Source of the DNA: Cryptomeria japonica
Lineage: Eukaryota; Streptophyta; Pinopsida; Cupressales; Cupressaceae
Assembly: GCF_030272615.1 (NCBI RefSeq)
Contig: NC_081414.1
Coordinates: forward strand, 236,954,233 to 237,014,232
Direction: 5' to 3'
Length of the DNA stretch: 60,000 nt
Below the pieces are notes generated by a model. It was not told the origin of the DNA. It did not search any database and saw only the letters and a list, made by a program, of their open reading frames with translations. A program made the position numbers and the translations under genes. This document shows positions 34,403 to 47,000 of this stretch, in pieces (the first letter of the stretch is position 1; each line of letters starts with the position of its first letter).

Positions 34403-37195
34403 AAAATAGGAAAAAAAAATAACTAAAAGTTAAAATTTGAAATTTTAACTAATAGAATGGAATTCCAGGACTAAAAACCAAGAATTTGAGGACAAAAGAG
34501 AAGACAAAAATGCCTCCTAAAATTTGTACGAGTTATCTTGTTTTCTCACAAAATGAAAACAAGGATAACATAGTAGACCTTCAAATATCAAAGTCACCTA
34601 CTCAATCTACAATTAGCAAAACCTTATATATCCAATGATTAGTACACATTATCAATACCATGATAACACAAATAGTAACTAAAATTTCTATTTAAAAATA
34701 TAAAGACACTCTTAACAAAATTACAATGCTCTCTACTAGGGTTAGACATAAACCTACTCAAAGCCCTCACTACTTGGATGATATCTAGTTTAGAGAAAAT
34801 TGTTACGATTATGTGGCGTTAACCTTGCAATCCTAAGCCATTCATATGTCTCCATGTTCCTTAAAAAGTGTTCCCTAGAACATGTGAAAAATATTTAATA
34901 TTTGTACCTTATCGATATTTGTAATTGTATTTTCAAGAGGTTGTCACGAAGAGGCTATAAAGATAAATCAAAATGGACAAAAAACACTCTTTCCCATGTC
35001 CATATTGAGACATGAAGGGTCATGCATAAAGAGACCAAGTTTGGGAAGAGAAAAGGTGTCCATTTGGGGATTTGAACAATCATCGAGAGTTAAGGAGCAC
35101 TCAAAATGTCTAAAGTCTAGTGGCTTTGGGTTTGGTGTCCAAAGAGGAGTCACTTGAAGATTTTTATTGTTTTATAATATTTATTTTATATTCATTCTCA
35201 AAGGAATGAGTTTTTGCAAGTGGTTATGGCCCCTAAATTACCATTCAACAATATTAAGCAACAAGTATCAGTGTATAAAACATGATCAAAATATTTAGGG
35301 CATAAGTGGGCTGTAACACCTCATATCCAATGAACATGAAATTGAGGCATGCAAGTATAACCAACCAAAAGGAAAAAGAGGTCCAAGAACTCCATGGCTA
35401 TTTGTGGGCCAACTCCACAACCCTATCATATGCAAGCATGCAAATGAACTAATTTATTCCAAAATTTTTAGATCATCCAATGATCGACTCCATAGCCTAC
35501 ACACATTCAAAGGTACTATAACAATACCTTGCAATGCTAGAGACTAAAGACAAACATGCAACACAAGCACATACAACCATAGTCATGACAACCCAAGTTT
35601 CTTCATATGATCAAGGAGCCAGGAACAAATACCCAACATGAAAATTCTACCACACATGATCATAAAATAAAAAGAACACCACCATGCATAAGGGTTTCTA
35701 TATACTATCAAATTATTAGCTCTAAATCAATATCATATCAAATAAAAATACATGATCAAATACATAATACTCCATCTTGTCCATCCTTTAAATCCATATC
35801 ATATCTTGAAAAACAAGATCAACTACAAGACTTCCACTGGAAAATAAGGATTAATAATCAGCCAATTCCTTCATATAGATTCCCTCAAGATTCCTATTCT
35901 ATAATAGAAGAAATACCCAAAACCTTAAACATCATGAATCTTTTTACATGAAAACAACATGTAAGTTCATGCAAGTACATACAAATCACATAGATACACA
36001 TAGAATCCATAGAATTGAGCTCTAGTACCAGTAGAAAAGAAAAAAATGACTCTGATATACACCTTAGAATATTCTTCATTTCTTTTTCTTAACTAGTTAT
36101 TTAATAAATTGACACAAGCACATACTACTATGTCTTAAATGCAGAAACAAACATGATTTATTTCCCATCATGTACTAACCCTTAGAGGAAAGATAACATA
36201 GTTTGCATATCTAAGTAAATTTCAACGATATAATCATATATAAATCAACACTTCAAGAACATGAAAGAATAAGAATAGAAGAAAGATAGATATAAAAGAA
36301 AAAAAAAATTAATATATGCGGGGAAAAGCCTTTTAAGTAAAAAAACCTCATACTCGAGAGCATCAAAACATTGTATTAATCTTAAATAAACATTGTTATA
36401 GTACATTTACATGCTTAAAGCCTTAACATGGATATTTACATCTTTATTTTCTCTCGAGTAAATTAGACAACATAAACCTTAAATGAATAATTCTCCCCAC
36501 ACATTCCTCAAGAAAACACTCATATTTTTGAGCTACAAGATAGACACCTAAAATTGCCACATGACATCATCATCGTCACTGCATGCATGCAAGAATGAAG
36601 ATGAACATGGTGCCTATCTTATCCTACACATACAAACTAAAACTAATAATTGTAAACAACACATACAAGGCGCATGCAAGCTCAAAATTTGCATGAATAG
36701 CACCTACCTACATAACTCCACTTGTCTTCATAATTTCTAAAATTGATTCATCTTCTTTAACTGTTTCACGTGAGTTAACTATCAATGTTGACTTTAATCA
36801 ACTCATACAAGGAAGGATGCATCTCCTTAAAATAGGAACCATGCCATCCATGCCAATTCACATGCAAGATGACAACTCAAAGTGGCACATCCACAAATGA
36901 AATCATCAAATGCACATGAATTTAATTACATAGGGACATTATCAACACAATTTCAACATTAATAATTTAATAATCAAAGTTAGGAAATCAAAGATCGAGA
37001 CACCTTATTCTTAACAATTTTAAAATATATATATATATATAATTTAAAAATTTACAAAGGTAAACAATACCATTTTTTGTTAATATTTTATTATCTTATA
37101 CTATTTAATATAGATGTCACATTTCCGAGCTTCATGTTAAAAAGTTAGATTTGTGATCTTTTCCTTTATTAAATAGTGACTAGTTTCAAACTTTT
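34403..37195. other. Spacer, no gene recognised
   Basis: AT-rich with no long frames of recognisable content (the 114-codon frame at 35607-35951 has no motif). It includes a short (AT)n run near 37025. Confidence 0.45.
37025..37041. repeat. (AT)n microsatellite
   Basis: About eight AT dinucleotides. Confidence 0.85.
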
Positions 37196-37445
37196 ACTTT
37201 GACAAACTAGAAGAGTGGCTAAATATGCAAGGAGGGAACAATTTATGGAGAATATAATATGAGGCTTCTTTTGTATGAAAATGACCTCATGTTGATTGCA
37301 AGCTCTACTCATAGACTAAAATAGCACCTAAAATCTTTGGAGCATTTTTACTAGGAGGTCGGTTTACAACTTAACATTAAAAAGACTAGAACATTGATCC
37401 AACTAAGAGATGACTAACATATCTATATTTAGAAAAATATATGTA
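37196..37445 (+). pseudogene. LINE reverse-transcriptase relic
   Basis: Plus-strand reading gives FDKLEEWLNMQGGNN, then after a frame change MRLLLYENDLMLIASS and VGLQLNIKKTRTLI. This is the catalytic region of plant non-LTR (LINE) RT, where YADD is usual; here the residues are YEND, so the active-site motif is damaged. In-frame TAGs follow. No other part of that LINE is visible around it. It is on the opposite strand from the LINE at 38,096-39,730, so it is a separate insertion. Confidence 0.75.
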
Positions 37446-38095
37446 AAAAATGCCAAGAGATATCATTTTCTAGCTATATATTTGCTTGAAAAAATATAAT
37501 AATGATAAACAATTAGATGATAAATAATTTTATTCACCTATTTATTTAAAACTAAAGTTTAAAAGAGTTTTAATAATTAAAGAATAAAAAAATCAATTTT
37601 CATTAACACATTTCAATTGGTTCCCTAAAAGGACGCTAGCTCTACACAATTATTCTAGAGGCATTTACATGACTAAATATTATTGTTTTTAAATTTGTTT
37701 AATTTTGAAGAATTAATCTATGTGATATCTCTTTGCGACCTAACAACAATGTTGTGGTATTTTAAATCCTATCAAGTTTTAATATTCCAACGAATATCAA
37801 GATATCTCAAGCAAATTGAAGTAAAGTAATTTATAAATAACACAAGTTAGTTTCACAAGCACCCAAATAAATTTGCAATCTAGGATTCATCCATGCATAG
37901 ATTCAAAAAATTCAATTACAGAGCAACTAAAATTCAATATTAATTATTACTCATTCAATTTTTTTTCATTTCTATAAACATTCATTAGTTATTTAGCTAA
38001 GTGTATTTATCAAATCTATTTACAATATATACATTTCAGTTTATTAGACTCAACATTTATAATTCTCAATTATCACACCCTAATTAATTGGTCAA
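37446..38095. other. AT-rich spacer between two LINE pieces
   Basis: No gene or repeat seen. Confidence 0.4.
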
Positions 38096-38312
38096 TTTTT
38101 TATTTTTTTTAAAGAAAAAGGGGTAAAAATTTATTATTCAAAAGAATCAATTACAAGGCAATAAGACCATAAGACCAAACAAAGCCAAACCCAAACATAC
38201 TAGAATCAAGTCTCACTCCTCCTACCCATATGTCTATACATATCCTCAAGATCCCTAGACATTACCGAGGGCAATTTATTCCAATCCTCCACCTCCCACT
38301 GACCAATCTGCT

Positions 38313-38864
38313 CTAAAGCCCATCTAGCGAAGCAATCCACCACCTTATTCCATTCCTGAGGGACATGAAAAAAGGTGATAGAATCCAGAGATCAACATAT
38401 CTCAAAAATTTGTCTTGCAATACGAGCCAAATGCCAACCACCCCCTCTAGTTGTTTGCCAGATAACATATCCACAATGATCTGAGAATCTAACTCAACAA
38501 TAATTTTCCTCGAGCCTAAGAAGCAACCCTTCTCCAAAGCATAAATAATTGACATGGCTTCCATAAAGTTATTGGTCTGATGTCTCTTGTAACAGGAAAA
38601 GAAGAATTATACCACACCATTATTATCTCTACCAACTCCCCCAATTCCAGCATGCCCTGGATTGCCACGTAATGAACCATCAGTGTTTATCTTCAAAATC
38701 CCCGAAGAGGGTGGAGTCCAACACCCATCGAATCTAACCTTCTTCCTAGAACACGAGCCATTCCTATGATGGAGGGTCCAATCTTGACATCCAGCCAAAC
38801 CCAACCTCTGAATAATCGCCTGATCATTGTCATCCACAAGGCCAAACATTTCATAATTAGACAT
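38313..38864 (-). pseudogene. LINE RNase H domain (RVT_3 type)
   Basis: At 38,864-38,607 one reads SSGILKINTDGSLRGNPGHA and GIGGVGRDNNG, the first strand with the catalytic Asp. After one stop, 38,564-38,313 gives MEAMSIIYALEKGCFLGSRK and VELDSQIIVDML, with the Glu and second Asp. All three acidic positions are preserved in sequence. The two parts are separated by a TAA and are in compatible order. RNase H of this type removes RNA from the DNA hybrid during target-primed reverse transcription. Confidence 0.82.
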
Positions 38865-38939
38865 GATAGTTTCCTACAAGCTACTCATAATACGCATCCA
38901 CAACTGATGACTTAACATTCCTTTCCCTTAAAAAATTCG

Positions 38940-39480
38940 TCTATTTCTTTCCAACTAAATATGCCATAAAATGAAAGAAGGACCTCTATCCCAAAAAATT
39001 TGAAGAAATGAAGCTTTGGGAGGACCGACCCCTACCCAGTCCTAGAACTCAAGCAAAGAGGACACATGAAAGCAAGCCTTTTGCCAAATTGCCCACCAAT
39101 AATGCCATATTTCCCTAAAGAAAGGGAAAATGAAGTAACGATGAGAGGAACTTTCCTCATTTTACTGGAAAAGAAAACACATAGAGAGACCAAAAAAACC
39201 TCTCCATCTCAAATTATTCCATGTGAGATAGTGGCTCCAAGAAACCAGCCATGAGAAAAAATTACATTTAGGCCATGCAAATCTATTCCACACCTACTTC
39301 CACCATGAGATCTCTACACACCCATACATTTGTTTATCAAGTTCTTGATATCCCAAGGTAACAATGTATTTCCCCTTGGGGGCTACACCCCAGGCGAAGT
39401 AGTCCCTCGCTTCCAGCGAGCTACACACTCTACCAACTAAGATACGATACAACTCATGCCTATCCTCAATAGATCCTCTT
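38940..39480 (-). pseudogene. LINE zinc-binding RT-associated region (zf-RVT-like)
   Basis: On the minus strand frames give YFAWGVAPKGKYIVTLGYQE, then ISWWK, VWNRFAWPKCNFFSWLVSWS and REIWHYWWAIWQKACF, and ILWHI.LERNRRIF before the RNase H. This is the W-rich pattern that follows RT in plant LINE ORF2. Frame changes and stops are present. The GC-rich hairpin at 39,365-39,445 belongs to this coding stretch. Confidence 0.65.
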
Positions 39481-39730
39481 GGAGGCTATTCCTCTGGCCT
39501 TTTCCATCTACTTGATTTAACTTGTCCATGCCACTCATAAATATTATACTCCTACACTCTACTCCACCCAGATGTCCTAAAAATATCACATAAATATCTT
39601 AGATGAGGATGAGTAATCAAAATGGGAGGGAACCCATCCTAGGAATCTAGCTAGAAAAGGGCTTCAGAACCTTTGTTGCAAATCCAGAATAGACCCTGCT
39701 TTATAAGACATGCCCCTATTTTAAGAGTGT

Positions 39731-39766
39731 GTTGGTTCTCAAATCAACAAATTGGAAAATTCTATG
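39731..39766. repeat. Fragment similar to the LTR of element D
   Basis: 'ttggttctcaaatcaacaaa' plus 'ttggaaaattc' occurs here and again at 59,970-60,000, inside the LTR start of element D. The shared stretch is limited by the window end, so its full extent is unknown. Confidence 0.5.
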
Positions 39767-39794
39767 AGTATGCCTTACTTAATGATCAAATCTT

Positions 39795-39901
39795 CCAACA
39801 ATGATCAGCAAAACCAAACTTCAAAACAACATCAGAAGATCTTCCCAAACTCATCAGAATAGATCAGAGGAATATGTTGACATTAATGACAACAACATAT
39901 A
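39795..39901 (-). mobile_element. Copia C left LTR, outer fragment
   Basis: From 'aacaatgatcagcaaaacca' to 'aacaacatat' this aligns with 57,412-57,515 in the right LTR of C. The part of the LTR further left is missing. The end of the same LTR reappears at 54,809-54,865, so copia A interrupts it. Confidence 0.72.
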
Positions 39902-41254
39902 TGTTAGCATTGCATGAAGATTGCATTGGAGAAGTATAATGTTGTCATTGATGTCAATAGAAACCAGTAATGAAGCAAGTATTCCAACCAGTAATGATGC
40001 AGTAAAGCAACTTGTGTTGATGCAGTGAAGATCAACAAGTAACCCGAACTAGTTGAGATGTAGAACCCTAACCGGTGAAGTTTGGAGATCGGTTGTGATG
40101 TTCTATGACCGAATGATGATCGGTGATGAAGATGCCATGTAAGCATGTTGCACGTGATGAGTTTCAAAATGGTTTTGTGCATGAAGATAACAATTTATCT
40201 TGGGAATGATCAAATGCACAACATGAAGTAAAAATCGTGTGATGAGTTATAGGATTCAATGTTGGGTGAACTAGGAACAGTTGTAGATGCCTAGAAGAAT
40301 GTAATGTTTATTGCATGTAATCTAATGTTCAAGATTATACCGATATGTTTGTAATCTCTATGAGATTTGTAGGGTTTGTGTTGAGTTACTGACCTAATGT
40401 ATTCACTTATAAGGTTGATTATTTGTTTCAATGAAGTGTTGGCAATTTGGTTAAGTGTGATAGTGATTGTTGCCAAACCAGGAGGTGTGTTTGCAGAATG
40501 TTGTGAAGGAAGATAGGAGCGATAAAGGATCTAATTAAGCAAGGAAGTGGTATTTCCAGATCAGTCAAGAACCTGTTGTTCTCTAACCACTACAATAGTT
40601 AAATCCCTTAATCTGGTAAGCTTTAACAGGCTTGTTGTTAAAATCCTCTAACCAGGTGATCCATTAGCTTGGATTTGAAATCCTCCACCGAGGTTACCTT
40701 TAATAGGGTATTTGTAGTCAATCCCTTAACTAGGTGCTCCTTAACTAGATCTGTTCCTAACGGGACATTATTGTATAAGCTTCTAACAAGGTTTGGCTCC
40801 TAACAAGGCGAACTTCAGAAGAGTTCAAAACACTTGTGGGTATTCATCCCCATCGTGGTTTTCCCCATTTGTGTTTCCATGTGAAAAATCATTGTGTCAA
40901 GTGGTGAATGATTTTGTAGATGCATTTTTGATATGGTTGATTTGAATGACTGGTAAATCTGCATGAATATATTTGAATGACCGAAAATGATCTGAAACAT
41001 GTTTTTACTGGTATTAGTAAAGTGATTTAAGGATTTGTCAAATGGTATTTAAGTTTCAAGATCTGTTGCATTGTGTCACTGAGTATTAGGACAACTGGTA
41101 AAGTTTAATAGTGCAATTGCAGATTTGTCTGAGTGTCTAAACAGGTATACTTTATGAGTTGATTCAGAGTTGAAAGTTTAGTTTGTTTTCTATCTATTGA
41201 TTCACCCCCACTCTCAGTAGTTGACCGAATCCTTATAGCTTCATCATATTATCA
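39902..41254 (+). repeat. Copia A 5' LTR
   Basis: Ends ...atattatca just before the PBS. Contains the conserved motif 'ccccatcgtggttttcccc' (about 40848) and 'gattcacccccactctcag' (about 41202). Confidence 0.88.
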
Positions 41255-41272
41255 ATTGGTATTAGAGCATTC
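41255..41272 (+). other. Copia A primer-binding site
   Basis: attggtattagagcattc abuts the LTR. It resembles the usual plant copia PBS TGGTATCAGAGC, complementary to initiator tRNA-Met, with one change. Confidence 0.8.
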
Positions 41273-41324
41273 CAAGTCCTCTTGAGTTTAAGCCTAATAG
41301 CTTGAGGAAAAGATCTAGGAGAAA

Positions 41325-42328
41325 ATGATGAAGAGGGAAGGTTTGAAGTTTAATAGAGATAACTAAAGAATCTGGAGTGATAGGATGAAGATTTACATCA
41401 AGATCTTAGGAAGTCAGTATTGGGATCAGGTTGTTACTAAGTATAACTTGTCTAGTGGAATTCTGACAGATGATCAGAAGAAGGAGCAACAAGAAACAAT
41501 CAAGCGTTGGAGGCCATCATAAGTACCTTGTCTGATTCAAAGTATGTTGATGTTCATGGATTGGAGACTGCACATGAAGTTTGGAAAAAATTGGAAGAAA
41601 TCTATGACGGTGGTGAGCATGTAAAGATTGCCAAGGAAGAGAGTCTCAGAGGAAAATTTGATGACATGAGAATGGTTGAAGGTGAAAACATTCAACAGTA
41701 TGGTTAGAGAGTCAAGGAGATTGTTGGAGAAATCAAAAGTGTTGGAGGTACAGTGGAGGATGCCACTATGGTTAGCAAGGTGTTGAGAACCCTTCTACTG
41801 GTCTATGCTATCAGAGTTGCAACTATTGAAGAACTCAAATCTATTGACAAGACAAAGGTAACTCTTGACTCTATCATTGGTAAACTGTCTGCTTTTGAAT
41901 TAAATGGTTTTAATGGAAGTGTTCAGAGGTCAGAATCTGCATTTAAAGCTTCAATGTCAACCCCACCGGTAAGGAAAAGTAGAGAAGCTAGTTACAGTCA
42001 TGAATCTAGATCCAACAAAGAGGTAGATGATGATGACAATCTAATGGAACTTGAAGTATTGTTGGCCAAGTGGTTACCCAGAGGTACTGATAAGTACAGA
42101 GGTAAATTACTACTGAAATGTTTTGCATGCAACCGGATAGGACATATTGTTGCTAACTGTCCTAATCAAGATAATGAGCAAAAACAAGAGAAATATAGGA
42201 AGTATAAAGGAAAAGGAAAAATAGATTTTCTCATTGCAGTGGATGGAGGCATTACAGATGATGGATCTGAGGGTGATGCAAATGAGGACATTGTCTTTGT
42301 TGCTATCAAAGAAGAGATATTAGATTAG
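41325..42328 (+). pseudogene. Copia A gag
   Basis: I place the start at the ATG at 41325 (MMKREGLKFNRDN), 50 bp after the PBS. A stop follows after residue 13 and a frame change occurs before 41507. The UBN2-type gag body shows DVHGLETAHEVWKKLEEIYD, LRGKFDDMRMVEGENIQQY and VSKVLRTLLLVYAIR. The zinc knuckle at 42,118-42,160 reads CFACNRIGHIVANC (C-X2-C-X4-H-X4-C). It lies upstream of the protease in the same frame, separated by one TAG. Confidence 0.88.
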
Positions 42329-42346
42329 AAGGCATTAGTCTCTCAC

Positions 42347-42790
42347 TTGGATAGTTCAGATAATTGGATTATGGACAGTGGTTGTTCACACCACATGATC
42401 GGTGTCTGGAGTAATTTTTTTACATTGAAAGAGTTTGATGGAGGTGTTGTGAGATTTGGGAATGACTCACCCTGCATGGTGAAAGGGAAAGGATCCATCT
42501 CCCTGAATGGCAAGAGTAGTGTGGATGATGTCTACTAGGTTGAAGGTTTGAAACACAATCTTTTGAGTGTTGCTCAACTCAATGACAAAGATTACCCGTT
42601 AGAATTCAAGAATGGAGTTTGCAAGATCATTGGAAGCAAAGGTGAACTAATTGCAACCAACAAACAAACCAGAGGTAACTTATTTCACTTAAATTATAAA
42701 CTCAAAAGTTTTCATTGCAAAAGTTGAAGATAGTTGGCTTTGGCATCAGAGGTTTTGCCATGTGAACTTTGATAATATTGTAAGAGTCAG
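42347..42790 (+). pseudogene. Copia A protease and pre-integrase region
   Basis: The aspartic protease active site is in WIMDSGCSHHMIG (catalytic D-S-G) at about 42,365. The frame continues FDGGVVRFGNDSPCMVKGKG, then TAG at VDDVY (TGG to TAG by comparison with copia B), then VEGLKHNLLSVAQL. The pre-integrase part follows with WLWHQRFCHVNFDN (about 42,736), after a frame change. Confidence 0.87.
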
Positions 42791-42821
42791 CAAGTCAAAA
42801 TCAGTAAGAGGTTTTCCATAA

Positions 42822-43457
42822 TTGGACAAACCGGTAAATGCTCTGTGCAAGGAATGTCAGTTAGAGAAAATGACATCCTCAACCTTCAAGAGAAAATCTT
42901 TCTCAGCTGAACATTTGCTAGATTTGGTTCATACTAACCTATGTGGACCAATGAGGACTAGGAGTATTCGAGGAGATTGGTACTTCATGATATTTACCGA
43001 TGACTGCTCAAGGATGATGTGGATCACATTCTTGAAAGACAAGACATAAGCTTTTAGAAAATTTAAGGCATTCAGAACCTTGGCTGAGAATGAAAGTGGA
43101 AAGAAGCTAAAGTGAATAAGAACTAATCAAGGTGGTGAATTTACTTCAGAGGAATTCACTAGATACTGTGAAGACAATGGAATCAAAAGGCAACTATCTA
43201 CACCAAGGACACCACACCAGAATGGTATTGCAGAAAGGAACAACCGGTCAGTAGTTGAAGCTGTTAGGACTATGTTAATTCAAGGAGGTGTAGCTAAGAC
43301 ATTTTGGAGAGAAGTTGTCAGCACAATTGTTTACACAATGAAGCGAATACTGGTATGGTAGATCACCTAATGTTAGTTACTTCAAAAAAATTAGTAGCAG
43401 ATGCTTTATTACAAGAAGTGATTATATTAGTAAGTTTGATGCCAAAAGTGATGAAGG
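42822..43457 (+). pseudogene. Copia A integrase, 5' part
   Basis: Begins with CKECQLEKMTSS of the zinc-binding end, then LLDLVHTNLCGPMRT (D, usual catalytic Asp) and WYFMIFTDDCSRMMW. After a stop, the core continues with TPQNGIAERNN-like text (about 43,205: 'accacaccagaatggtattgcagaaaggaac'). It is cut at 43,457 by the B insertion and resumes at 51,173. Confidence 0.87.
43453..43457. repeat. Target-site duplication of copia B (left)
   Basis: GAAGG, repeated at 51168-51172. Confidence 0.92.
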
Positions 43458-44958
43458 TGTAAAGTTTTGATGCCAATAGCTAACAAGATGAGAGCGGGGG
43501 TGAATCATACAAACTTAATCTTCCATAAAATCAACAGATTCAACCTCGATAACTTATACTTCAGTAATATAACCAAAAACCGCTAAACATGCAAACTCAT
43601 AAACACATAATCATCATAACACATATAACACCAGATTTAATGAGGAAACCCAACTAGGGAAAAACCACTGTGGGATTTCGGACCCACTAAGAAATATACT
43701 CTTCTAGAGTATGCTCGGTTAAAAGCAAATCCTGTTAAAGATTACAAACACATTGCTAGATGTGACTCGGTTAAGGGATTTCCCTCGGATCTGTTAGGAT
43801 CTTTACTTTGTTAGAAGTGACCTTGTCAAAGGATTTCAAACACTCATTTAGAATGTTACCTTGCTAGAGAGTTTACAAATAAGATTGTTAAGTCCAATCG
43901 GTTAAGAGATTTTCTGTCACTTACAAAATAACAGTAATAAAAATATATCTGCAACTTCACATCTAAAATGCTAAAGCAAATTCTATTTTGCTCAAAACAA
44001 TCTAGTCATAGGACTTATCTTGTCTCTCTGTTGGGCTCCCTACTCTATTATTCAAATAGGTCTTCAAGCTTCTGTGCTCGGTAATCACTATGTAGCATCC
44101 CTGTGCTTACACTTACCCGCATACATTGTTCATCAATAATTTCTTATTTATAAACAATTTGCTAACCGCTTAGTCTCCTTGATCACATTTCCCACAATCA
44201 ATCTTAGCCATCAAATCTTCAATCTTGACTAGGTTCAATGCATCTTTCGATCTGAAAATGTTTTACCTCGCCTTGGGAATTGCATTCCTTTCTTGGAACT
44301 TGCACAAGGTTATTGCGGTTCAATTTGCACTGGAGATCTTCCTGTCGATCTCCCATTGCCATAGATCCTTAACAAACCTCATGTGTGGCATACCAATCAT
44401 TTATACATCTCCAGCTCATCATTGTCCTTCATTAAATAATGCTTTTATCTATCCAATGCGATCTGTCATAACTCGGTTGCAACTCGGTAAATACTAAACT
44501 TTACTTGGTAGACATTCCGCCTTCATTAACCGATATCGATAACCTTAGGGTTTACCAACTAGGTTCCTTAGGGTTTACCGACTAGGTTCTTTACTCGGTG
44601 ACATAGTATAGTATTAACCTTACAATCAACAACATATGTAGGATATCAAAACAATCTAAACATCATGATCTCATCATTGTCTAACTCGATAATAGTTGCC
44701 CATTGAATAACTTATTTCTCCCCTTTCTTATCACATTCTTTCTGTGTCTTTTACCGACATCTTAATTCTCTTCAAATCAATCTTCTCAAGATATGGCAAC
44801 ATCATACTGAATCAGAAAATCAATTTCTTGACATCAATGACAAAATGATGTTATAAAGATAGTTATCATCATTTTTCAGTTATATCAAATAATCTTCAAC
44901 AACCTTCTCAATATCCCTAATGAATATCAACAATCTTTCTTCTATAGAAATGCCAACA
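43458..44958 (-). repeat. Copia B 3' LTR
   Basis: Left copy. Contains reverse-strand forms of the conserved 'gtggtttttccc' and 'gattcacccc' motifs and a minus-strand TATAAATA at 44,145-44,152. Confidence 0.93.
44145..44152 (-). promoter_or_regulatory. TATA box in copia B 3' LTR
   Basis: TATAAATA on the minus strand; same position in the other LTR (50,354-50,361). Confidence 0.5.
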
Positions 44959-44970
44959 ATCTCCCCCTTT
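44959..44970 (-). other. Copia B polypurine tract
   Basis: The minus strand reads AAAGGGGGAGAT directly before the 3' LTR. A second similar tract lies at about 45,215-45,226. Confidence 0.85.
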
Positions 44971-45443
44971 GGCATTGATGGCAAAACCAACTTTTAAATG
45001 GTAATACCAACAAGATATTCAAATTGATTCGGATTCAGATTGTTGTTAGACTTCTCCTGTTATCCTTGAGTTGTTAAAATCTCCTGTAGTCTTATCCCTT
45101 TTTTATTAGGCTTCTAAGTTGTTGTCTTGCATTTAGTTTGCTCCCTTTTGTAATCTTCTCCCCCTGTCATTAGTCTTATGTTATCTTCTTCATTTAGGAT
45201 TTTACCATTTAGTCTTCTCCCCCTTTGACAACAATGCCAAAAAGTAGAAGAACTAAATCATGATTTCTTCCTCAGTGAAGTGATTTGCCTTGTTGTGTAT
45301 CATCTCAGTCTCGATCAGAGCAACTTGTTTGTATTCACTATTTCCTGTACACCTTTAGAAAACCTTCTAAAGTGTGTAAATCAACATCAATCCACACATA
45401 ATATTTTGTAGATTCATCGAATTGATGCTTTCACCGAACTTTG

Positions 45444-46082
45444 TCAGTGAGTAGAAGATAGGGGTAGGACCCCTAACTTGCTTCTAAGATACTCAAAAGT
45501 GTCCCTTGGCAATGGCTTTGTGAAGATGTCTGCTATTTGCTCCTTTGAACTGATATATTCTAGCACAACTTTCTTCTCTTGAACTTCTTCTCTGAGATAA
45601 TGATACTTTATAGAGATATGTTTTGTCTTAGAGTGCATTACCGGATTCTTTGAAATGTTAATGGTACTCGTATTATCACAGAATATAGTTACTGGCTCGA
45701 TAACTTTCTCATTTATACCTTCCAATAGTTGTTTGATCCATGCTATATTTGTGCAATTCAATGTTGCAGCAACATATTTAGCTTTTGTTGTTGACTGTGA
45801 AATACATCCTTGTTTCTTGCTATGCCAACTTACTAGTCTTTCTCCCAAAAAGAAAGCTCCACCACTTGTGTTTTTCCTGTCATCTATGTTGCCTGCCCAA
45901 TCAGCATTAGTATAAACTTTTAAATCAAAATCATTCCTCTTTTCATATACTAAGCCATAATCTTCAGTGTCTCTCAGGTATCCGAAAATTCTCTTGATTG
46001 CTATCATATGGGTTTCCTTGGGATCTGCAGAGAATCTTGCAACAATACCTACTACATGTGCTATATCCGGTCTACTATGCAC
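45444..46082 (-). pseudogene. Copia B RNase H
   Basis: 212 open codons. Landmarks: MHSRPDIAHVVGIVARFSAD, AIKRIFGYLRDTEDYGLVY, YTNADWAGNIDDRKNTSGGA, SWHSKKQGCISQSTTKAKYV, FCDNTSTINISKNPVMHSKT, KHISIKYHYLREEV and IFTKPLPRDTFEYLRSKLGV. The first catalytic position sits in YTNADW, and the Glu of the triad is Lys (TKAKY), as in copia A. One TAA separates it from RT. Confidence 0.92.
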
Positions 46083-46088
46083 AACATA

Positions 46089-47000
46089 TTACAACTTCCC
46101 AATCATAGATCGATAAAGTGTCTCACCAATAGATGCAGATTCATCATTCTTTGATAGTTTACAGTTAGTAGTCATAGGAGTACTTACTGGTTTAGAATCC
46201 TTCATTCCAAAAAATTTCAAGATTTCCTTTATGTACTTGGATTGAGTAATGAAAATCTCATCTTTCATTTGCAGTATTTGTAAACCTATAAAATACTTTA
46301 TCTCACCGATTAATGACATCTCAAATTCTTTGCACATTTCATTTCCAAAATCCTTGCATAAGGAGTCATTACTACAAAAAATAATATCATCAACAAATAT
46401 GGCTGAGATCAATATTCTATTGTCCTCATCATTCTTCATGTACATTTTGTTGTTTTCATTTGTCCTTATAAAACCAATCTTGATTAAATAAGAGTGCAGT
46501 CTCTCATACCATGCTCTAGGTGCTTGTTTCAGACCATATAAAGCTTTGTTTAATTTAAATACCTGATCTTTACTCTTGACTTCAACAAATCCTTCAGGCT
46601 ATTCAATATAAACTTATTCTTCTAGTATACCATTCAAAAATACAGATTTAACATCCATTTGATATACCTTGAAATTTTTGAAAGCAACATATGCCAACAA
46701 TGTTCTTACTCCCTCAAGTCTAGCCACAGGTGCAAAAGTCTCACCATAATATATTCCTTCTTCTTGAGCATAACCTTTGCAAACTAGTCTTGCTTTGTTT
46801 TGAATGACCTCACCTTTTTCATTTAGCTTGTTTCTGAAAATCCACTTTGTACCGATTACATTTTTGTCCTTCGATCTTGGGATCAATGCCCATGTGTCAT
46901 TCTTCTTGATTTGATCAATCTCTTCTATCATAGCATTTACCCAATCTTCACTGTTAAATGCCTCTTTTACTATTCTCGGTTCAAATTCGGATATCAAACA
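46089..47000 (-). pseudogene. Copia B reverse transcriptase
   Basis: The N-terminal part is at the end of the 47,549-46,614 frame: [54 protein letters not shown] and [12 protein letters not shown]. After stops at about 46,613 and 46,600 it continues with LYGLKQAPRAWYERL and then 46,445-46,089 with the catalytic IFVDDIIFCSND and GLQILQMKDEIFITQSKYI. All are in one frame; the interruptions are single stop codons. Confidence 0.92.

Larger units (their letters stand above)
38096..39730 (-). mobile_element. 5'-truncated LINE (non-LTR retrotransposon), 3' end
   Basis: The minus strand ends in an A-rich tail (plus-strand ttttttattttttttt at 38,096-38,112), as expected for a LINE 3' end. Upstream come a C-terminal RNase H (38,313-38,864) and a zinc-binding RT-associated region (about 38,940-39,480). 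RT and endonuclease are missing, so it is 5'-truncated at about 39,730, where an LTR-like fragment starts. Several stops and frame changes. A flanking duplication is not clear. Confidence 0.82.

Noticed and set aside
35607-35951. 114-codon plus-strand frame
   Set aside because: Ile/Ser/Gln-rich chance opening with no motif in spacer DNA.
39365-39445. tRNA-like hairpins (minus strand 'ttagttggtagagtg', 'ctcgctggaagcgag', 'ggggtgtagccccc')
   Set aside because: The stretch reads through as coding in the LINE zinc-binding region (YFAWGVAPKGKYIV), and the stem lengths do not fit a tRNA cloverleaf.
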